DNA from: Acidobacteriaceae bacterium
Lineage (GTDB): Bacteria > Acidobacteriota > Terriglobia > Terriglobales > Acidobacteriaceae
Length of the DNA: 46,718 nt
Assembly: GCA_003170825.1 (NCBI GenBank)
Contig: PMYL01000049.1
Span: 93,567 to 140,284, forward strand
Reading direction: 5' to 3'
Part shown: positions 30,053 through 38,110 of the stretch, in pieces
Position numbering within the stretch: position 1 is the first letter of the stretch
Layout: every line of letters starts with the position of its first letter
Program-made: the position numbers and the translations under genes
Notes under the pieces: generated by a model
Databases searched by the model: none
The model's input: the letters and a program-made list of their open reading frames with translations, nothing else
What the model was told of the DNA's origin: nothing

Positions 30053-30139
30053 ATGCAGACGCGGATACAGGGCACGACGATGCCGGCGCAACTGGGGCAA
30101 GGGGCTTTTGTGGTTGGGCACACGAGGAATAACGCATGA
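30053..30139 (+). CDS. 28-residue upstream ORF coupled to the AI-2E permease gene
   Basis: ATG at 30053 follows AGGAGG at ideal distance. The frame encodes MQTRIQGTTMPAQLGQGAFV plus eight residues and ends at TGA 30137-30139, overlapping the next ATG as ATGA. This could be a leader peptide or a translational coupler. The beginning MQTRIQGTTMP recalls, from memory, the N-terminus of AIM24-like proteins, so it may instead be a decayed gene start. Expression is unproven. Confidence 0.45.
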   Translation: MQTRIQGTTMPAQLGQGAFVVGHTRNNA

Positions 30140-31167
30140 ACGAGTCTTCAGGAAACCCGCGCAGTCTTCGCAGCAACATTGTCTTCGCGTTCACCCTTGC
30201 GCTGGCTTGCGCCCTGGCGTGGATGGTGCGCGACGTGCTGATGTTGCTGTATGTCAGCGCGCTGTTTGCCGTGGTGCTGACGCCCGTGGTGCGGTCTACC
30301 TCCGGCCTTAGGATTGGGCGCTGGCAACCATTCAAGGGTTCAGCCATTCTTTTCCTGCTGCTGGCGGTGGCCGCCGCGCTTACCGCCTTCGGCTTCCTCG
30401 CTCTGCCGCCGGTGATCCGGGACTTGCAGGAGTTCGGCAGGGAGATGCCAACGCGCTTGCCCGACCTTTTGGAGAAATTCAAGAAGATTCCCTTCGCCGA
30501 CCAGTTGAATACCGCCGAGATCAGTTCGCGGGTTCAGGATTTCGCCAGCCAGGCGGCGACTTATCTCCTGCTCTCTATCCGGGATTGGGCAGGCAACTTA
30601 TTCGATATTGTCATGGGCCTTATCCTAACTGTTTATTTCATTCTGGAAGGCGACCAAGCTTACCGCTGGTTCCTTTCCTTTTTCCCGCCTGAAAGCCGCG
30701 ACCGGCTCGACAAGAGCCTGCGGCGGGCGGAGATCCGCATGGGCAAATGGCTGCTTGGCCAAGGCAGCCTTATGCTCATCCTTGGAGTTGCCAGCACGGC
30801 CGTCTATCTCTCCCTGCACGTTCGCTATGCTTATGCGCTGGGCTTTCTGACCGGCTTGCTCAACATCATTCCCGTGCTGGGCGCGGCTATCTGCATCGCG
30901 CTCGCGTTGCTGGTGGCAGCGATCGACTCCTGGGGCCGAGTGCTGGGCATTGCCGTCTTTTACCTGGTCTATCTGCAAGTTGAAAACTCATACCTGACTC
31001 CGCGGATTATGAAGAGCAGCGTAAACCTTCCCGGCCTGGCTATTCTGGTGGCCCTGCTGCTGGGGTTCGCGCTGGAAGGCGTTCCCGGAGCCTTGGTCTC
31101 GGTGCCCACCGCGGTATTGGTTGCCGTGCTGCTGGACGAGTATCTCGTTCATAAGGATGGGGCGTGA
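30136..31167 (+). CDS. AI-2E family permease (PerM/YdgG type)
   Basis: 343 residues, about eight membrane segments in the family arrangement. Two or three helices come first (VFAFTLALACALAWMV, LMLLYVSALFAVVLTPVV), then an amphipathic periplasmic segment (residues 95-140). Typical later motifs are GNLFDIVMGLILTVYFILEGD, GKWLLGQGSLMLILGV, FLTGLLNIIPVLGAAI and YLQVENSYLTPRIM. Members export diverse solutes; some act in Na+/H+ exchange and one in AI-2 export, so the substrate stays open. Its start overlaps a 28-codon ORF. Confidence 0.9.
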   Translation: MNESSGNPRSLRSNIVFAFTLALACALAWMVRDVLMLLYVSALFAVVLTPVVRSTSGLRIGRWQPFKGSAILFLLLAVAAALTAFGFLALPPVIRDLQEFGREMPTRLPDLLEKFKKIPFADQLNTAEISSRVQDFASQAATYLLLSIRDWAGNLFDIVMGLILTVYFILEGDQAYRWFLSFFPPESRDRLDKSLRRAEIRMGKWLLGQGSLMLILGVASTAVYLSLHVRYAYALGFLTGLLNIIPVLGAAICIALALLVAAIDSWGRVLGIAVFYLVYLQVENSYLTPRIMKSSVNLPGLAILVALLLGFALEGVPGALVSVPTAVLVAVLLDEYLVHKDGA

Positions 31168-31171
31168 CCTT

Positions 31172-31378
31172 TTAGTGCCTGTCGGCCTCGATCTTCTGCG
31201 CCGCAGCCTGATCCTGCTCATAGCCGGTGCGCGCAAATCCGTTGGTCAGGGGCACGGCCACCGCAGGCTTCCGGTCCCCGGCCATTTTCTTCTGCAACTC
31301 CGGGCTGGAGGGCATATTGCCCAGCGGACGCACGTCCACCGACCCCTGTCCAGACTCGCCAGGTTTATGCGGGTACAT
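31172..31378 (-). CDS. Small hypothetical protein
   Basis: 68 residues, hydrophilic, no recognised domain: MYPHKPGESGQGSVDVRPLG then a Met/Lys-rich part, ending QAAAQKIEADRH. A strong ribosome-binding site (GGAGG six bases before the ATG at 31378) argues that it is real. It lies four bases from the convergent permease gene and 42 bases downstream of the small membrane-protein gene, possibly in one transcript. Confidence 0.55.
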   Translation of the reverse strand: MYPHKPGESGQGSVDVRPLGNMPSSPELQKKMAGDRKPAVAVPLTNGFARTGYEQDQAAAQKIEADRH

Positions 31379-31420
31379 GCTCCGCCTCCAGAATCTCCGC
31401 CACTCCCCCGGGAATCTCGC

Positions 31421-31780
31421 TCAACCCTTCCAGAACGCAATCACCAGCCCCCCGGCCACAATCAACGCGCCCCCCGCGTAGATCGGCGGCGTAGGCGACT
31501 GGCCGAACCGCACCCTGGCCAGCAATTGCGCCATCAGGAAAAACAGCACCACATACACCCCCAGCAGCTTGCCGAAGTCCAACCGCGGCGCGTTCACCAC
31601 CGATCCGTAGGCCGCCAGCACAGCCGCGCCCGCCACAAACGCCGGCACCCGCCCCAATCCCGAGGAACGGTAAAAGCTGACCTGAAAAAACGAGTCCCCG
31701 TAGGCCTCAAGGAATGCGGCCAGCGTAAGAACGCCAAACGCGCCCAGCGGGTTCGCGACCAGCCGGTCAAGAATATTCAT
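31421..31780 (-). CDS. Four-TM small membrane protein (SMR/YnfA-like)
   Basis: 119 residues with four hydrophobic helices. LTLAAFLEAYGDSFFQVSF has a conserved-looking Glu in helix 1, followed by AFVAGAAVLAAYGSVVNAP, LGVYVVLFFLMAQLL and YAGGALIVAGGLVIAFW. Size and the early Glu resemble small multidrug resistance/YnfA-type proteins, but the match is not strong enough for a substrate. MNILDRL at 31780 was chosen because GGAGG lies eight bases upstream; an upstream Met at 31825 lacks this. Confidence 0.65.
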   Translation of the reverse strand: MNILDRLVANPLGAFGVLTLAAFLEAYGDSFFQVSFYRSSGLGRVPAFVAGAAVLAAYGSVVNAPRLDFGKLLGVYVVLFFLMAQLLARVRFGQSPTPPIYAGGALIVAGGLVIAFWKG

Positions 31781-32171
31781 GAATAATACCTCCAGAGGAA
31801 CGGGTGGAAAGCCAAAAACATTCACAGGTCTGCTTGTTCACGCCGACCCAACATAAAAGCCCCGTGCCCCATCCTTTCGCCTTCTTTCTGGCGAAAGGGT
31901 GGGAAAACATAAATCTCATCCAGCCATAGGGGAAGATCGCGGGGAATCGTAACCGCAACAGTCCCACCATGCGCAACTTCACCTGCATCCGGGCCTGCGT
32001 AGCCTATCGTAACAACCAGATGCTTTAGAATTCATAAAGGCGTTGCAGCCGGTTGCCTTCAGTCACAAACCACAAGCATCGCGGACCCCCAGGCGAACTC
32101 GGGTCCGGAGGGCGGCCTTCCATCCATCGGGCCATGCGGATTGGCCCTGTGACACTCGAAAAGGAAAGACC
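31781..32171. other. Intergenic region with a long hairpin
   Basis: Contains the repeat-like hairpin at 31868-31903. No gene is supported and no confident promoter was found for either flanking gene. Confidence 0.45.
31868..31903. repeat. 14-base-stem hairpin, REP-like
   Basis: CCCATCCTTTCGCC / GGCGAAAGGGTGGG with loop TTCTTTCT (13 of 14 pairs exact). TTTT follows on neither strand in terminator position, so a dispersed repeat is more likely than a terminator. Confidence 0.5.
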
Positions 32172-32354
32172 ATGAAATACGCCGGATTGCTGGTCATGCC
32201 AGCCGGATTCTTTCTCACCGTCGCCGCGCTCGTGCTCTTCCCCGACCCAGCGCCTCGGGCAGCCTTCGTCCTCTGCGGACTGGCCGTCGAGGCCCTCGGG
32301 CTAGCCGTCGCGGTGCGCGGCCACATGGAAGCGCGCGGAGAAAGCCGCCCATGA
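32172..32354 (+). CDS. Small two-TM protein coupled to the Amt-like gene
   Basis: 60 residues with two hydrophobic helices (GLLVMPAGFFLTVAALVLFP and AAFVLCGLAVEALGLAVAV) and a short charged tail. AAAGGAAAG precedes the ATG at 32172. The stop overlaps the next start as ATGA (32351-32354), so it is probably translated together with the transporter. It may be an accessory subunit; no family is recognised. Confidence 0.6.
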   Translation: MKYAGLLVMPAGFFLTVAALVLFPDPAPRAAFVLCGLAVEALGLAVAVRGHMEARGESRP

Positions 32355-33682
32355 CTCCCATCGCGCCCTCATCCATCGCTCCCGTCATGACCGACGCCAC
32401 ATTCGCGCTCTGTCTCGTTCTGCTGCTCCTCGCCCCGCTGGCCATAGCCGGCGTCGCCCTCATCAACACCGGCCTCGGCCGCTCCCGCTCCGCCGCCCAG
32501 TCCCTGCTCGGAAACCTCGCCATCGTCGCCGTCACCGCTATCGTCTTCGCCCTCGTCGGCGCAACTCTGGCCGGCGCAGCCCTCACCGGGAATCCGCTCG
32601 GCACACTCGGCAGCGCGGGCCACACGTTTCATTTAGCCGGCAAGCCCTGGAACTGGCTCGGCGCCGGTCCGCTTCTGCTCAGAGGCCTCGGCAGCGCCCC
32701 GCTTCAGTCCCAGCTCGCGCTGCTCTTTGAATTCCTGGCCGTAGCCCTGGCCGCCCTGATTCCCTGGGGCTCGGGAGCGGATCGCTGGCGCCTCTCCGCC
32801 GGCTGTGCAGCCTCAGCCGTTCTCGCCGCAACCGTCTTTCCTCTCCTCGCGCACTGGGTCTGGGCCGGCGGATGGTTGTCGCAACTCGGCGTCAACTTCT
32901 CCCTCGGCCAAGGCTTTCTCGACCCCGGCGGCGCAGCCACCGTGCATGTCCTCGGCGGCCTCAGCGCCCTCGCCGTCGTCTGGATCGCCGGCTCCCGCAA
33001 GGGCAAATTCCCCAAGGAAGGTCTCTCCACCGCACTGCCCGGCCACAACGCCGTCTACGCGCTCTTCGGCTGCCTGCTGGCCCTGGTCGGCTGGCTCGCC
33101 TTTAACGTCGCCGGCGCAATCCTCTGGCTCCGTGCGCCCCTCGCCGCTCTGCCCGTCACCGCCCTCAACACCCTGCTCTCCGCCTCCGGCGCTCTCGCCG
33201 CCACCTTCGCCGTAACCCGCATCCGCTTCGGCAAACCCGACGCCAGCCTCTGCGCCAACGGCTGGCTCGCCGGCCTCGTCGCCTCCAGCGCCGCCGCGGG
33301 CATCGTCTCGCCCATTCAGGCGCTCTTCATCGGCCTCATCGCCGGCATCGCCACTCCGCTCCTGGTCGAACTCCTCGAACTCGCCGTCTCCATCGACGAC
33401 CCCTCCGGCGCCATCTCCATCCACGCCGTCGCTGGCCTCTGGGGCCTTCTGGCCGTCGGCATCTTCGCCTCCCAGCCCGGCCAACTCATCGCCCAACTGG
33501 TCGGCATCGCCGCTCTTCTCGGCGTCATTCTGCCTCTGGTCTACCTGCTCTTCTGGCTCCTCAACCGCGCAGTCCCCTTCCGCGTGGACCCCGACGGCGA
33601 GCGCATCGGCATGGACCTCCACGAACTAGGCGGCGGCGCTTATCCCGAATTCGTCATTCACCGCGACGATTCCTACCGATAG
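32351..33682 (+). CDS. Divergent ammonium transporter (Amt) family protein
   Basis: 443 residues, about eleven membrane segments. It aligns with Amt in order: DPGGAATVHVLGGLSALAV (pore His 199), GHNAVYALFGCLLALVGWLAFNVAG, and SGAISIHAVAGLWGLLAVGIF (second pore His 358). Both channel histidines are kept. The usual first signature (aromatic-rich, ...GALAER) is replaced by FEFLAVALAALIPWGSGADRW, so selectivity may differ. No glnK follows, as is common for classical amtB; a kinase gene converges instead with a ten-base tail overlap. An alternative start is Met 13. Confidence 0.75.
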   Translation: MTPIAPSSIAPVMTDATFALCLVLLLLAPLAIAGVALINTGLGRSRSAAQSLLGNLAIVAVTAIVFALVGATLAGAALTGNPLGTLGSAGHTFHLAGKPWNWLGAGPLLLRGLGSAPLQSQLALLFEFLAVALAALIPWGSGADRWRLSAGCAASAVLAATVFPLLAHWVWAGGWLSQLGVNFSLGQGFLDPGGAATVHVLGGLSALAVVWIAGSRKGKFPKEGLSTALPGHNAVYALFGCLLALVGWLAFNVAGAILWLRAPLAALPVTALNTLLSASGALAATFAVTRIRFGKPDASLCANGWLAGLVASSAAAGIVSPIQALFIGLIAGIATPLLVELLELAVSIDDPSGAISIHAVAGLWGLLAVGIFASQPGQLIAQLVGIAALLGVILPLVYLLFWLLNRAVPFRVDPDGERIGMDLHELGGGAYPEFVIHRDDSYR

Positions 33683-34656
33683 CGCGCCAGCAGCAGCATC
33701 AGTCCATACAGCGCCACCGGAACCAGCGCCAGTCCCGCGTAGAGCAGCATCTTCCGCACGCCCGGCAAACGCAGCCCGCCCAAAACCGGCCGCCGTGCTC
33801 CCTCCTCCACGCCCACCAGCTCCTGGTGCTCCAGCTCCCACGCCATCTCGTTGGCCGTCGCGTAGCGGTGCCGCGGGTCCCGCTCCAGCGCCCGGTTCAG
33901 TATCTCCTGCAACTCCGCCGTTATCTCCGGCCTCTGCTTCCGCGCCGGCTTGGGGTCGTGCAGCACCCGCTCGTTCATCACCGCCAGAGGATTCGGTCCG
34001 CTGAAAGGAACCTCGCCGGTCAGCATCTCGTACAGCATCACGCCCAGCGAGTAGATGTCGCTCCGCTGGTCTCCGCGCTGTCCCTTCACCTGCTCCGGCG
34101 AAATATAATCTGGCGTCCCCAGCGCGGGCGACATATTCACGTGCGTCAGCCGCCGCGCATCTTCCTTCATCGCAATCCCGAAGTCGATCAGCTTGATCCG
34201 GTCCTCGTCATCGACCATGATGTTCTCCGGCTTCAGGTCGCGGTGCACCACGCCGTGCTTGTGCATGGCATCCAGCGCGTCGCAGATCTGCAGCGCAAAA
34301 TGCTCCGCCCGCTCGATCGGCAACTTCCGCTCCTGATTCAGAATCGACCGCAGCAGCCGCCCATCCACCCACTCGATCACCATGTAAACCCGGCTGCGGT
34401 CTTCTCCGTCGTACGTCTTCACCACGCCGGGGTGGTCCAGCTCCTGCCCAATCTCCTGCTCCCTCTTGAATCGTTCCAACAGAATCGGGTCCGCCTCCAT
34501 CTCTTCATGCGGAACCTTGATCGCCACCTGCCTGCCATCGCGCAGATCGGTCGCCTTGTAGAGCGTGGACATGCCGCTGCGCGCAACCATCGCATCCAGG
34601 CGGTAGTGGTCCAGCGTATCTCCGGCTTCCAGTGTGGTCATCAGTGCGTACAGCAT
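33673..34656 (-). CDS. Tail-anchored Ser/Thr protein kinase
   Basis: 327 residues. A Hanks-type kinase domain spans about 18-285: ATP Lys in VAIKVP (K47), catalytic HRDLKPEN (138-145), DFG (158-160), GTPDYISPEQ and SDIYSLGVMLYEML. The glycine loop is altered to ARSGMSTLY, keeping only one of the usual glycines. One C-terminal membrane helix (about 300-324) ends the protein with only a few residues after it, so there is no PASTA or other sensor domain outside the cell. Kinase activity is likely; targets are unknown. Confidence 0.9.
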   Translation of the reverse strand: MLYALMTTLEAGDTLDHYRLDAMVARSGMSTLYKATDLRDGRQVAIKVPHEEMEADPILLERFKREQEIGQELDHPGVVKTYDGEDRSRVYMVIEWVDGRLLRSILNQERKLPIERAEHFALQICDALDAMHKHGVVHRDLKPENIMVDDEDRIKLIDFGIAMKEDARRLTHVNMSPALGTPDYISPEQVKGQRGDQRSDIYSLGVMLYEMLTGEVPFSGPNPLAVMNERVLHDPKPARKQRPEITAELQEILNRALERDPRHRYATANEMAWELEHQELVGVEEGARRPVLGGLRLPGVRKMLLYAGLALVPVALYGLMLLLARYR

Positions 34657-34833
34657 AACAATCCAATCCTTTCGCGCAAACTCATCCTTTCACGCAATTC
34701 GTAAGAAATCTCTCAGGAATATCGAAAGGAAGAGCAAAATCGGTTGCCGATGCAGCCACCAATCCTGCACAATGAAGGCCCCCGGCGCAACAGATTCCTC
34801 CGCTTGCCGGGAATTTTGTGTTTGGATTCCTAT

Positions 34834-36018
34834 ATGCTCCGTTTTTTGAGGTTCCTGGCGGTCTGCCTCTCCATCGCCTGGATCATCGCGTCCGGCACGG
34901 CACACGCCTTTGCGGCCAAGGCCCCACCCTCCCGTCCGGAGCCGCCGCAGGAAACCGGCTTTTTGAATCGCAGGATCGAGCTGCACGGCGTCCCCTACCG
35001 CTTCCAGGTCTACCTGCCCCAGGAATGGCGCCGCGACGACCGCAAAAAATGGCCCATCATCCTGTTTCTGCACGGCCGCGGCGAGCGCGGCTCTGAAGGC
35101 ATGTGGCAGACCCAGATCGGCCTTCCCCAGGCGGTCCGCGATCACCCCGAACGCTGGCCCTTTGTCATCGTCATGCCCCAGTGCCCGCTGCCCAATTACT
35201 GGACCGATCCCGACATGCTCGCCATGGCCATGGCCGCTCTCGACCAGGAGTCGGCTGAGTTCCGCGGCGACCCCGAGCGCACCTATCTCACTGGCATCTC
35301 CCTCGGCGGATACGGCGCCTGGGAACTGGCCCGCCTTCACCCCCAGCGCTGGGCGGCGGTGGCCATTGCCGCCAGCGGCGTCTTCTGGAGCTATGCCCCG
35401 GAGCGCTGGCAAGAGCTCTCAACCCTGCCCGCCGAGTACGCCCACGCTCTGGGCCGCACCCCGCTCTGGCTCTTTCATGGAACCGACGACCCCGTGGTCC
35501 CGCAGCGCGAGAGTGAACTCATGTTTGAGGCCTTCAAGGTTGCAGGCGGCCACGTTCGCCTGTGGCTCTACCAGGGCCTCAAGCACGACTGCTGGACCCG
35601 CGCCTACGGTGAGCCGGAGCTGCCCCGCTGGCTCCTCATGCACCACGCGGCCGCGCCGGGAACGACGGTCCCGGAACCGCCTGCCCTCTCCGAGCGCCTC
35701 GTCATTCCGCTCCACCCGCCCGCCATCAAGCTGGCCCCGGCGCTGCTCGACAGCCTGGCCGGGGAGTACCGCGACCGGAACGGTCACCCCGAGGTCACGG
35801 TCTTTCGCCAGGGCGACCAGCTCTACGTGAAAAACCGCGTGGGCGAGATCAACGAGCTGGCCGCGGAGTCGCCATCCACGTTCTTTTATCCCAACGGCTC
35901 CAGCATTCCCCGCCTGATCTTCGAGCACGATCTCCAGGGCCGCGTCACCGCCCTCGTACTCCGCGACGACCGCCATGAGGAACGCTGGGAGAAACGTTCC
36001 CCAGCTCCCACCCGCTAG
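34834..36018 (+). CDS. Secreted alpha/beta-hydrolase (esterase/phospholipase type)
   Basis: 394 residues from a signal peptide start (MLRFLRFLAVCLSIAWIIASGTA-type, cleavage near 25-28). The hydrolase core has an oxyanion-type LFLHGRGERG (78-87), nucleophile GISLGG (Ser 156), Asp in HGTDDPV (218 or 219) and His in LKHDCW (251), a complete triad. It resembles feruloyl-esterase or poly(3-hydroxybutyrate)-depolymerase-like families. The last 90 residues form a small beta domain (LAGEYRDRNGHPEVTVFRQGDQLYVKN) like lipocalin-type tails of secreted hydrolases. The substrate is not predictable. Upstream Met codons exist, but the signal peptide favours 34834. Confidence 0.83.
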   Translation: MLRFLRFLAVCLSIAWIIASGTAHAFAAKAPPSRPEPPQETGFLNRRIELHGVPYRFQVYLPQEWRRDDRKKWPIILFLHGRGERGSEGMWQTQIGLPQAVRDHPERWPFVIVMPQCPLPNYWTDPDMLAMAMAALDQESAEFRGDPERTYLTGISLGGYGAWELARLHPQRWAAVAIAASGVFWSYAPERWQELSTLPAEYAHALGRTPLWLFHGTDDPVVPQRESELMFEAFKVAGGHVRLWLYQGLKHDCWTRAYGEPELPRWLLMHHAAAPGTTVPEPPALSERLVIPLHPPAIKLAPALLDSLAGEYRDRNGHPEVTVFRQGDQLYVKNRVGEINELAAESPSTFFYPNGSSIPRLIFEHDLQGRVTALVLRDDRHEERWEKRSPAPTR

Positions 36019-36117
36019 CCGGCTTGGCTCTTCCCTGATCTCTGATCCCTGTTTCGTTGGAACACCGCGCACCGCGTTTGCGTAGTAATCTCAGTACGGT
36101 CTCTTGAAGGAGGCAGC

Positions 36118-36627
36118 ATGTTTTGCAGCGGATGTGGTCAAGCTTTAGCGTCAGGGCAGCCATTCTGCCCCCAGTGCGGCCGTCCGGCCGCCGCAGTGGT
36201 TCCCCCAATACCCGGCCTCCAGTTCCAGGTCGAATCCTACGCCGGCAAGGTAAAAGCGCTCAGCATCGTTTGGTTCATCTATGCGGCCTTCTCCCTGTTG
36301 ACGGGAATCGCCGCGCTCACCTTTGCCCAGGCCTTCTTTGCCAACCACTTTGGCGCCTGGGGACATGGGCCCTGGTCGAACGGTCCCGGCCCCGAGTGGC
36401 TCGGACCCGCGCTCCTGCATTTTGTCTGGGTGGTCCTCATGGTGCGCACAGGCCTGGCTCTGGTGGCCGCATGGGGCCTGCTTGAGCGCACGCAGTGGGG
36501 CCGCATCGTGGCCATCGTAGCCGCCTTCCTCAGCCTCTTGAAGTTCCCCTTCGGAACCGCCCTCGGCATCTGGACCCTCGTCGTCCTCCTCGGTTACCGC
36601 AACACCACGCTCTACGAGCAGCTCTGA
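36118..36627 (+). CDS. Zinc-ribbon membrane protein
   Basis: 169 residues. A short N-terminal zinc ribbon (CSGCGQALASGQPFCPQCG, four Cys) is followed by three or four membrane helices (IVWFIYAAFSLLTGIAALTF, LLHFVWVVLMVRTGLALVAAWGLL, GRIVAIVAAFLSLLKFPFGTALGIWTLVVLLGY). AGGAGG lies six bases before the ATG. Such proteins are common in Acidobacteriota and of unknown role. Confidence 0.78.
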   Translation: MFCSGCGQALASGQPFCPQCGRPAAAVVPPIPGLQFQVESYAGKVKALSIVWFIYAAFSLLTGIAALTFAQAFFANHFGAWGHGPWSNGPGPEWLGPALLHFVWVVLMVRTGLALVAAWGLLERTQWGRIVAIVAAFLSLLKFPFGTALGIWTLVVLLGYRNTTLYEQL

Positions 36628-37249
36628 GGAGTCTCTCAACGATCTGGCGTTTTGAAAGGGTGCGGCTATACTCGCCGCGGCGAGCGGAAAAACTTATTGC
36701 TTTGAAAGGGCGCGGCTGGTAGGTCAGGGCTATACTCGCCGCGGCGAGCGGAGAAACTCGACCCGGAGGGAGAAGGGATCCTTTCGGAGGGAGGCGGGGG
36801 TTTCAACCCCCGCATAAAGCCAACAGGATCAACGCGGGTTTCAACCCCGGCACAAATCCACCCCGCTTTGAAGGATCGTCGACGCGGCGGGCAGGCCAGG
36901 TTTCACTGGCGAGCGGAAAAACGCCGGTTCTGTATCAGGGCACGACCGGGGTACCCCCTGGGTCGCGTGCCGCAAAGGTCGCAAAATCAACGCGGGCTGG
37001 TAGGGATGGGTTTCAACCCATCCATTGATCCCCGGAGGGACGCTTTCCGCCAATTTCACCCCAAATCCCGAGTCTTTCCGCAGCCTCTTGAACCCCGGCA
37101 GAATCCGCGTTCAGGCCCTCACCACCAGCCGAACGCCTCCGATATGCCGACTTGCAGGGATTGATTATCCAGGATTAAGTTGCAGGAGATGCGTAGCTGT
37201 TCGGACGCTCACTAACTGTACGCTCCGGTTGCTTGCCGCGGAGTAAGAG
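36628..37249. other. Intergenic repeat cluster at the island's left edge
   Basis: No gene is supported. It contains direct repeats (36651-36752, with a partial third at 36908-36922), and hairpins CGGGGGTT-TC-AACCCCCG (near 36788-36805), an imperfect CGGGTT-TC-AACCCCG (near 36836) and GGATGGGTT-TC-AACCCATCC (near 37007-37025). Near 37105-37160 a minus-strand remnant reads PASRHIGGVRLVVRA then stop. Confidence 0.6.
36651..36752. repeat. Direct repeats with TATACT and a 14-base palindrome
   Basis: Two copies (36664-36688 and 36728-36752) share 25 identical bases that include TATACT and the palindrome CTCGCCGCGGCGAG (36671-36684 and 36735-36748). Each copy is preceded by TTTGAAAGGG(T/C)GCGGCT (36651 and 36701). 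GGCGAGCGGAAAAAC recurs at 36908. Confidence 0.7.
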
Positions 37250-38110
37250 CTAAACGCTAATTATTGGGCCATGGGGGTCTGTACCGTAGCTAATCCACTC
37301 TGATCGAATGTAGACCCCAGCCTTGTACGCTTCAAGCGTGATTTCACTTTCGGAGATAGCGAGGCATTGTCTTATCTCGATTTTGGGTGCGTTTTCGCTC
37401 GATTGGTCGTTATAGTTCGATTCGAAAAGCGCATAGATTTTCTCGATTAACAAATCGAAATCGGATTCGGTTTTCCCTTTTTGAAAAACGATAGTAATAC
37501 TAATTGTATATGGCTCACCTTTGGCACATTCCTTTTTCTCCTGACCTTCGTCAAAAATGAAAAGAATCGCCAACATATCATGATTGTAGTTCTGCACAAG
37601 TTTCCAGAACGCTTCCCGCACTGTCTTGAATCGACGATCAAACTCGGATGGCAACGCGGCCCTTCGGTATCTAGCCGATAGCCAATCGACAAGTTCTCCC
37701 AGATATTCCGCATCGAGAAAGAGCGGGCTTGAGAAGTTTCGGTCCCATATGCTGGCCTTCAAAATAGAGGCTTTACTGGGAGCGTCCATTTTGATGGGTC
37801 TGCTCGTATTTCCGGATCGAATATGTGCTTCAAGACAAAGGGTTCTCGGGTTTTTTGTATGCGTCATCCTAGGATCAAGTTTTTCTATGAGTTCAATCGG
37901 GATTACCTCGATGAATGGCTCGGTTTGAGCTGAAGCGTAAATGTCGCAATCGTGGCTTACCACGATAACGAGTGTCTCTTGTCTTGACTTCTCTAATTTA
38001 GGTAATGGCGTCGAGGGAAGAAGAGCAGAGGCAATTTCGATAATGTCGCCCTGTTTCAGCCGGACCTGTCCCCGCAATTCCTCCCTCGGACTCTTAGTCG
38101 TCTTGCTCAT
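37250..38110 (-). CDS. Island protein with SHDCD motif, unknown function
   Basis: 286 residues. I do not recognise a named domain. Near the start ETLVIVVSHDCDIYAS (motif at 52-56) is followed by EPFIEVIPIELIEKLDP. This resembles loosely a group of mobile-element-associated proteins with QDCD/SHDCD motifs. The C-terminal half is mixed alpha/beta (LAILFIFDEGQEKKE, YTISITIVFQKGK). AT content is much higher than elsewhere in the window, indicating recent transfer. Its start overlaps the end of the HTH gene by 17 bases, so translation is coupled; it is the last gene of the three-gene operon and the likely effector or accessory. Confidence 0.7.
   Translation of the reverse strand: MSKTTKSPREELRGQVRLKQGDIIEIASALLPSTPLPKLEKSRQETLVIVVSHDCDIYASAQTEPFIEVIPIELIEKLDPRMTHTKNPRTLCLEAHIRSGNTSRPIKMDAPSKASILKASIWDRNFSSPLFLDAEYLGELVDWLSARYRRAALPSEFDRRFKTVREAFWKLVQNYNHDMLAILFIFDEGQEKKECAKGEPYTISITIVFQKGKTESDFDLLIEKIYALFESNYNDQSSENAPKIEIRQCLAISESEITLEAYKAGVYIRSEWISYGTDPHGPIISV

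Noticed and set aside
31800..32000. Possible dif site near the skew switch
   Set aside because: AACATAA occurs near 31851 and 31908 but the other XerC/XerD arm is missing in both places.
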